Assembly: GCA_036563615.1 (NCBI GenBank)
Contig: DATCMB010000004.1
Coordinates: 164,071 to 228,070, forward strand
Reading direction: 5' to 3'
DNA from: Candidatus Binatia bacterium
GTDB lineage: Bacteria > Desulfobacterota > Binatia > UBA12015
Length of the DNA stretch: 64,000 nt
Positions 61,308 through 64,000 of the stretch are shown in pieces. The notes under the pieces are model-generated. The model was not told the origin of the DNA and made no database searches. It saw only the letters and a program-made list of their open reading frames with translations. The position numbers and the translations under genes are program-made. Position 1 is the stretch's first letter, and each line of letters opens with the position of its first letter.

Positions 61308-62321
61308 ATGAAGAACGCATCGACCGTCCATCGCGCCCTGCTCCGCCCGCACGCCGGGCACGGTCCGCGTTGCGCCGCCGCGCCGAGGGAACGGTTCGCC
61401 GCGCGCGCGGCGCTCCTCGCGCTCGCCGTGCTCGCCGCGTGCGGTGACGGCGGCGGAAGCGCCGAGCTCTCCGGCCCGGCCAGCGACCCGCCGGCCGTCC
61501 TTGCCTTCCGCGAAGCGTTCGAGACGCAGCGCTACGACCTCGTCCCCGCGCTGGTCGAGGACCTCGAGCGCGCGGCGGCCGCCGCGCCCGACGACCCGAG
61601 GGTCGGCCTCACCCTCGCGCTCGCCAACCTCTGGGGGGCGGCCGAGATCAGCCGCATCGGCGGCGATCCGGCGCGCGAGGCGACGCACGCCTTCGACGCG
61701 CTCGCCCAGCTCGAGAGCGCGAGCCGGCTCGCGCCGGACGACGCGCGCATCGACGGCTTCATCGGCGCCGTGCGCATGCGGATCGGGCTCCGCGTCGGCG
61801 ACGCGGACCTGGTCGCGCGCGGGCTCGCGGAGATCGAGGCCGGGATCGCGCGTCACCCCGAGTTCAACGCGTTCGTCGCGATCCTCGTGCTGTCGCGGCT
61901 CGAGCGCGACGATCCGCGCTTCGCCGGCACCTTCGCCGCGATCGAGCGCACGATGGCGGCCTGCGAGCTGCCGGTGAGCGAGGCGACCCCGGCGCTCGCG
62001 CTCGAGGCTCCACGGAAGGACGTCTCGGGTCCCGACCGCGTGTGCTGGAACGGCCCGCTCGCCCTGCACAACTGGGAGGGCACGTGGCTCTTCGTCGGCG
62101 ACGCGTACGCCAAGGCGGGCCGCGGCGAGCTCGCGCGCGCGCTCTACGGCAACGCGCAGCTCTTCGAGTCGTACGCGAGCTGGGGCTTCCGCCCGCTGCT
62201 CGAGGAGCGCATCGCGACCGCCGACGAGCTCGCCGCGCGCTTCAGCGACGACGATCCCTCGAACGATCCCGAGCTGGTCGCCGACTCCGCCGTGCAGTGC
62301 GCGGTGTGCCACGCGCGCTGA
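61308..62321 (+). CDS. Lipoprotein ending in a CxxCH heme-binding motif
   Basis: From the ATG at 61308 the product has 337 residues. An Arg-rich leader precedes a hydrophobic core and the lipobox VLAAC, so it is lipid-anchored. The body is helical with TPR-like spacing (AAAAPDDPRVGLTLALANLW, FDALAQLESASRLAP, LFVGDAYAKAGRGELARALY). The chain stops at QCAVCHAR, so a CxxCH motif stands at residues 331-335 with only two residues after it. No Met or His ligand lies downstream. A GTG nine bases upstream is an alternative start. I do not recognise the family. Confidence 0.78.
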   Translation: MKNASTVHRALLRPHAGHGPRCAAAPRERFAARAALLALAVLAACGDGGGSAELSGPASDPPAVLAFREAFETQRYDLVPALVEDLERAAAAAPDDPRVGLTLALANLWGAAEISRIGGDPAREATHAFDALAQLESASRLAPDDARIDGFIGAVRMRIGLRVGDADLVARGLAEIEAGIARHPEFNAFVAILVLSRLERDDPRFAGTFAAIERTMAACELPVSEATPALALEAPRKDVSGPDRVCWNGPLALHNWEGTWLFVGDAYAKAGRGELARALYGNAQLFESYASWGFRPLLEERIATADELAARFSDDDPSNDPELVADSAVQCAVCHAR

Positions 62322-62347
62322 GCCGGACTCGGAACGCTCCGACGCTC

Positions 62348-62369
62348 GCGGGCGACCGAAGACGCCCGC
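62348..62369. terminator. Hairpin between convergent lipoprotein and cupin genes
   Basis: GCGGGCG (62348-62354) and CGCCCGC (62363-62369) enclose an eight-base loop, 27 bases after the lipoprotein stop. No U-tract. Confidence 0.4.
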
Positions 62370-62433
62370 CGCGTGCGCGCTGCTTGACGCCAGACGGTTC
62401 GCACACGCGGCCGCGGCGCGGCGGCGCACGGGC

Positions 62434-62958
62434 TCAGATCAGCTCCTCGCCGCGCGCCGCGACGTACTGCCGCCAGTGCACCCAGCCGCGCTCGGTCGCG
62501 AAGCCCCACTCGCGGCGCTTGCGGCCGTGGATGAACAGCGTCGTCGCCGCCGTGCCCGGCGGCAGCACGAGACGGTGCAGGTGCGTCGCGCTGCGCACGA
62601 TCACCGAGCCCGGACCGTACCAGCGCTCGCCCGACTCGGTGATCTCGAGGTAGCCGCCGCGCAGGATCACGCTCGCGTAGTCCCACGGGTGGTCGTGCAG
62701 GTCGCGGTCGAGGTCGCTGCGCAGGATCCGGTGCACGCGCGCCGACACCAGCGGCGTGCGGAAGAGCCAGAAGCGCTCCATGTAGCCGTCGAGGTGCAGG
62801 TACGGCGTGCGCTCCGCGCGCCGCACGATGCGATCGACCAGCGCCTGCCAGGCTCGCGTCGCGGCGATCCCGCGCACGCTCTGCGCCTGCTCGGCGAGCG
62901 CACGGGCGCCCTCGTCGACCTGCCCCACCACGTCCTCGTAGCCACGTACGCCGTTCAT
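62434..62958 (-). CDS. Cupin-fold protein
   Basis: The ATG at 62958, with GAGG seven bases upstream, gives 174 residues. A helical N-terminal third is followed by a cupin barrel: DLHDHPWDYASVIL has the metal-binding His pair, then GGYLEITESGERWY, GSVIVRSATHLHRLVLPPG with the second-motif His, and a final WGFATERGWVHW strand. The wording HDHPWDYASVILRGGY is characteristic of a cupin group of unknown reaction. Metal-dependent oxygenase or isomerase activity is possible. It is divergent to the TetR gene, which could control it. Confidence 0.82.
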   Translation of the reverse strand: MNGVRGYEDVVGQVDEGARALAEQAQSVRGIAATRAWQALVDRIVRRAERTPYLHLDGYMERFWLFRTPLVSARVHRILRSDLDRDLHDHPWDYASVILRGGYLEITESGERWYGPGSVIVRSATHLHRLVLPPGTAATTLFIHGRKRREWGFATERGWVHWRQYVAARGEELI

Positions 62959-63020
62959 CGCGCGAGCCTCTAGCAGACGCGCAGGCGTCCGACGACGGCC
63001 CGCCCAAATGAACAACCCTG

Positions 63021-63048
63021 TTGACTACCCACCCGGAGCGCGGATAGT
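63021..63048 (+). promoter_or_regulatory. Candidate leaderless promoter and operator of the TetR gene
   Basis: TTGACT (63021-63026, five of six) and GATAGT (63043-63048, four of six) are 16 bases apart. The -10 ends eight bases before the ATG at 63057, so the mRNA would begin almost at the start codon; no Shine-Dalgarno lies close. The inverted repeat CAAC-CCT-GTTG abuts the -35 box and could be the regulator's own operator. Confidence 0.4.
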
Positions 63049-63056
63049 GCGCGCGC

Positions 63057-63743
63057 ATGCGGACGAGCGAGCCGGCGCGCGGAGCGACGCGTCCTCGCGT
63101 GCGCGACCCGGAGGCGACGCACGAGGCGATCCTCGCCGCCGCGCAGGCGATGATGGCCGAGCACGGGCCGTCCGGCGTCACGGTGAGCGACGTCGCGCGG
63201 CGCGCCGGCGTGAACCGCGGCACCGCGTACCAGCACTTCCCGACCCGGGAGCGGCTGATCGCCGAGGTGCTCGACCGGCTCGGGCGTCGCACCAAGGAAG
63301 CGCTCGACGCCGACGCGCCGCCGAGCCTGGACGCGCGCGTCGACGCCACCGTCAAGTACTTCGTCGAGCACCCGGAGCTGATCCGGGTGTCGCTGTTCCG
63401 CATGCTCGCCGGGATCCCGCACCCGAGCGAGGAGCTGTGGCGCGACTACGTGGCACGCGTGCGCGCGCTGGCGACGGGGCCGGGCAGCCGCGAGGGGATC
63501 GACGCCGACATGCTCGCGGTGATCCTGCTCGGCGCGACCATGCTGTGGTCGCTGCGCGTGCAGAGCGGGTCGGCGAGCGCCGCCGCGACGCGGCGCTACC
63601 TGCGCGAGCTCAAGCGGCTGCTGCTCTACGGCGTCGTGCGCCCGGAGCATCATCCCGAGCTCGCTGCCGCGGTACGCGGCGACGCCGTGCGCAGCGGCGG
63701 GCACCGCGCGACGCCGGCACGACGCGCGCGCCGCGCCGGTTGA
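63057..63743 (+). CDS. TetR-family transcriptional regulator
   Basis: A 228-residue repressor. The N-terminal HTH reads ILAAAQAMMAEHGPSGVTVS followed by DVARRAGVNRGTAYQHFPTR, the typical TetR DNA-binding domain. The helical C-terminal domain ends in a basic tail (RRARRAG). It is 98 bases from the divergent cupin gene and 25 bases before an amidohydrolase gene, either of which may be regulated by it. The unusual closeness of a -10-like box to the ATG suggests a leaderless transcript. Ligand unknown. Confidence 0.92.
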   Translation: MRTSEPARGATRPRVRDPEATHEAILAAAQAMMAEHGPSGVTVSDVARRAGVNRGTAYQHFPTRERLIAEVLDRLGRRTKEALDADAPPSLDARVDATVKYFVEHPELIRVSLFRMLAGIPHPSEELWRDYVARVRALATGPGSREGIDADMLAVILLGATMLWSLRVQSGSASAAATRRYLRELKRLLLYGVVRPEHHPELAAAVRGDAVRSGGHRATPARRARRAG

Positions 63744-63768
63744 ACGAGTCTGAACGGAGGGACGAGCG

Positions 63769-64000
63769 ATGCGCCTCGAAGACATGGTTCTCGTCAGCGT
63801 CGACGACCACGTCGTCGAGCCGCCCGACATGTTCGAGCGGCACGTGCCGGCGGCGTGGCGCGACAAGGCGCCGCGCGTCATCCGCACGCCGAACGGCGAC
63901 GACGTCTGGTCGTACGAGGGCCAGATCCGCCCCAACGTCGGCCTGAACGCGGTCGCGGGGCGCGCGCCCGAGGAGTACGGCTTCGAGCCGACGAGCTTCG
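63769..64000 (+). CDS. Amidohydrolase family 2-type metal-dependent hydrolase (3' end outside window)
   Basis: Only the first 77 codons are inside the window. The ATG at 63769 is preceded by CGGAGGGA. The protein begins VLVSVDDHVVEPPDMFERHV, the signature N-terminus of the amidohydrolase-2 TIM-barrel group, where the Asp/His pair sits near the metal. DAAPRVI-like KAPRVIRTPNGDDVWSYEG follows, as in the family members often found with CoA metabolism. Reaction cannot be told from the fragment. It is 25 bases after the TetR gene and probably co-transcribed with it. Confidence 0.85.
   Translation, partial: MRLEDMVLVSVDDHVVEPPDMFERHVPAAWRDKAPRVIRTPNGDDVWSYEGQIRPNVGLNAVAGRAPEEYGFEPTSF

Overview
The window is uniformly GC-rich (by eye about 70%) chromosomal DNA. 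It is densely packed with genes on both strands, and I saw no rRNA, tRNA, insertion sequence, prophage or CRISPR array. The organism looks Gram-negative and aerobic: there are lipoproteins with lipoboxes, a signal-peptide beta-barrel ending in Phe, a DUF1329 protein, a heme A synthase and many fatty-acid and CoA enzymes. Gene content and the style of its secreted Cys-rich proteins recall deltaproteobacteria-like lineages (Myxococcota or Candidatus Binatota). That placement is inference only; no marker gene is present.

Left part (1-17255). An aldehyde dehydrogenase runs off the left edge and is divergent to a short acyl-CoA synthetase. A polyamine-type ABC importer is split in two. PotB and a PotC-PotD fusion lie on the minus strand (2725-5458), while PotA (11326-12441) is the last gene of a tightly overlapping plus-strand operon behind an FG-GAP/ASPIC lipoprotein, a sulfatase-fold enzyme and a GH39-like membrane-anchored protein. 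Then come a histidine kinase without a recognisable H-box, heme A synthase, a predicted outer-membrane barrel and a Cys-rich lipoprotein.

Middle (17277-38184). A six-gene MoxR/DUF58/DUF4381/BatA/BatB-BatC/BatD operon (17425-25043) is preceded by a perfect GNRA-capped hairpin. Two secreted proteins of the CAP and unknown types follow, around long noncoding stretches. A minus-strand glycan-related gene run (38184 down to 28790) encodes a GH8 glycanase, a formylglycine-type sulfatase, a response regulator, a histidine kinase with a probable CTG start, a rhomboid protease and a GH38 alpha-mannosidase. The last four are coupled by overlaps or very short gaps.

Right part (38503-64000). This is a mosaic of oxidative and lipid functions: a sugar-dehydrogenase propeller fused to a diheme cytochrome, a class III CoA transferase convergent with an acyl-CoA dehydrogenase, a flavin reductase, an AhpD-like protein, a patatin/WS-DGAT pair, a WYL regulator divergent from a zinc alcohol dehydrogenase, a cytochrome P450, DUF1329, an NAD-dependent epimerase, a CAP protein with a Cys-rich domain, an aldehyde:ferredoxin oxidoreductase with its own MoaD-like carrier, an AraC regulator, a lipoprotein ending in a heme motif, a cupin, a TetR regulator and the start of an amidohydrolase. 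GC-rich hairpins separate most convergent gene pairs, mostly without a U-tract. All function assignments come from motifs read by eye; no database search was run.
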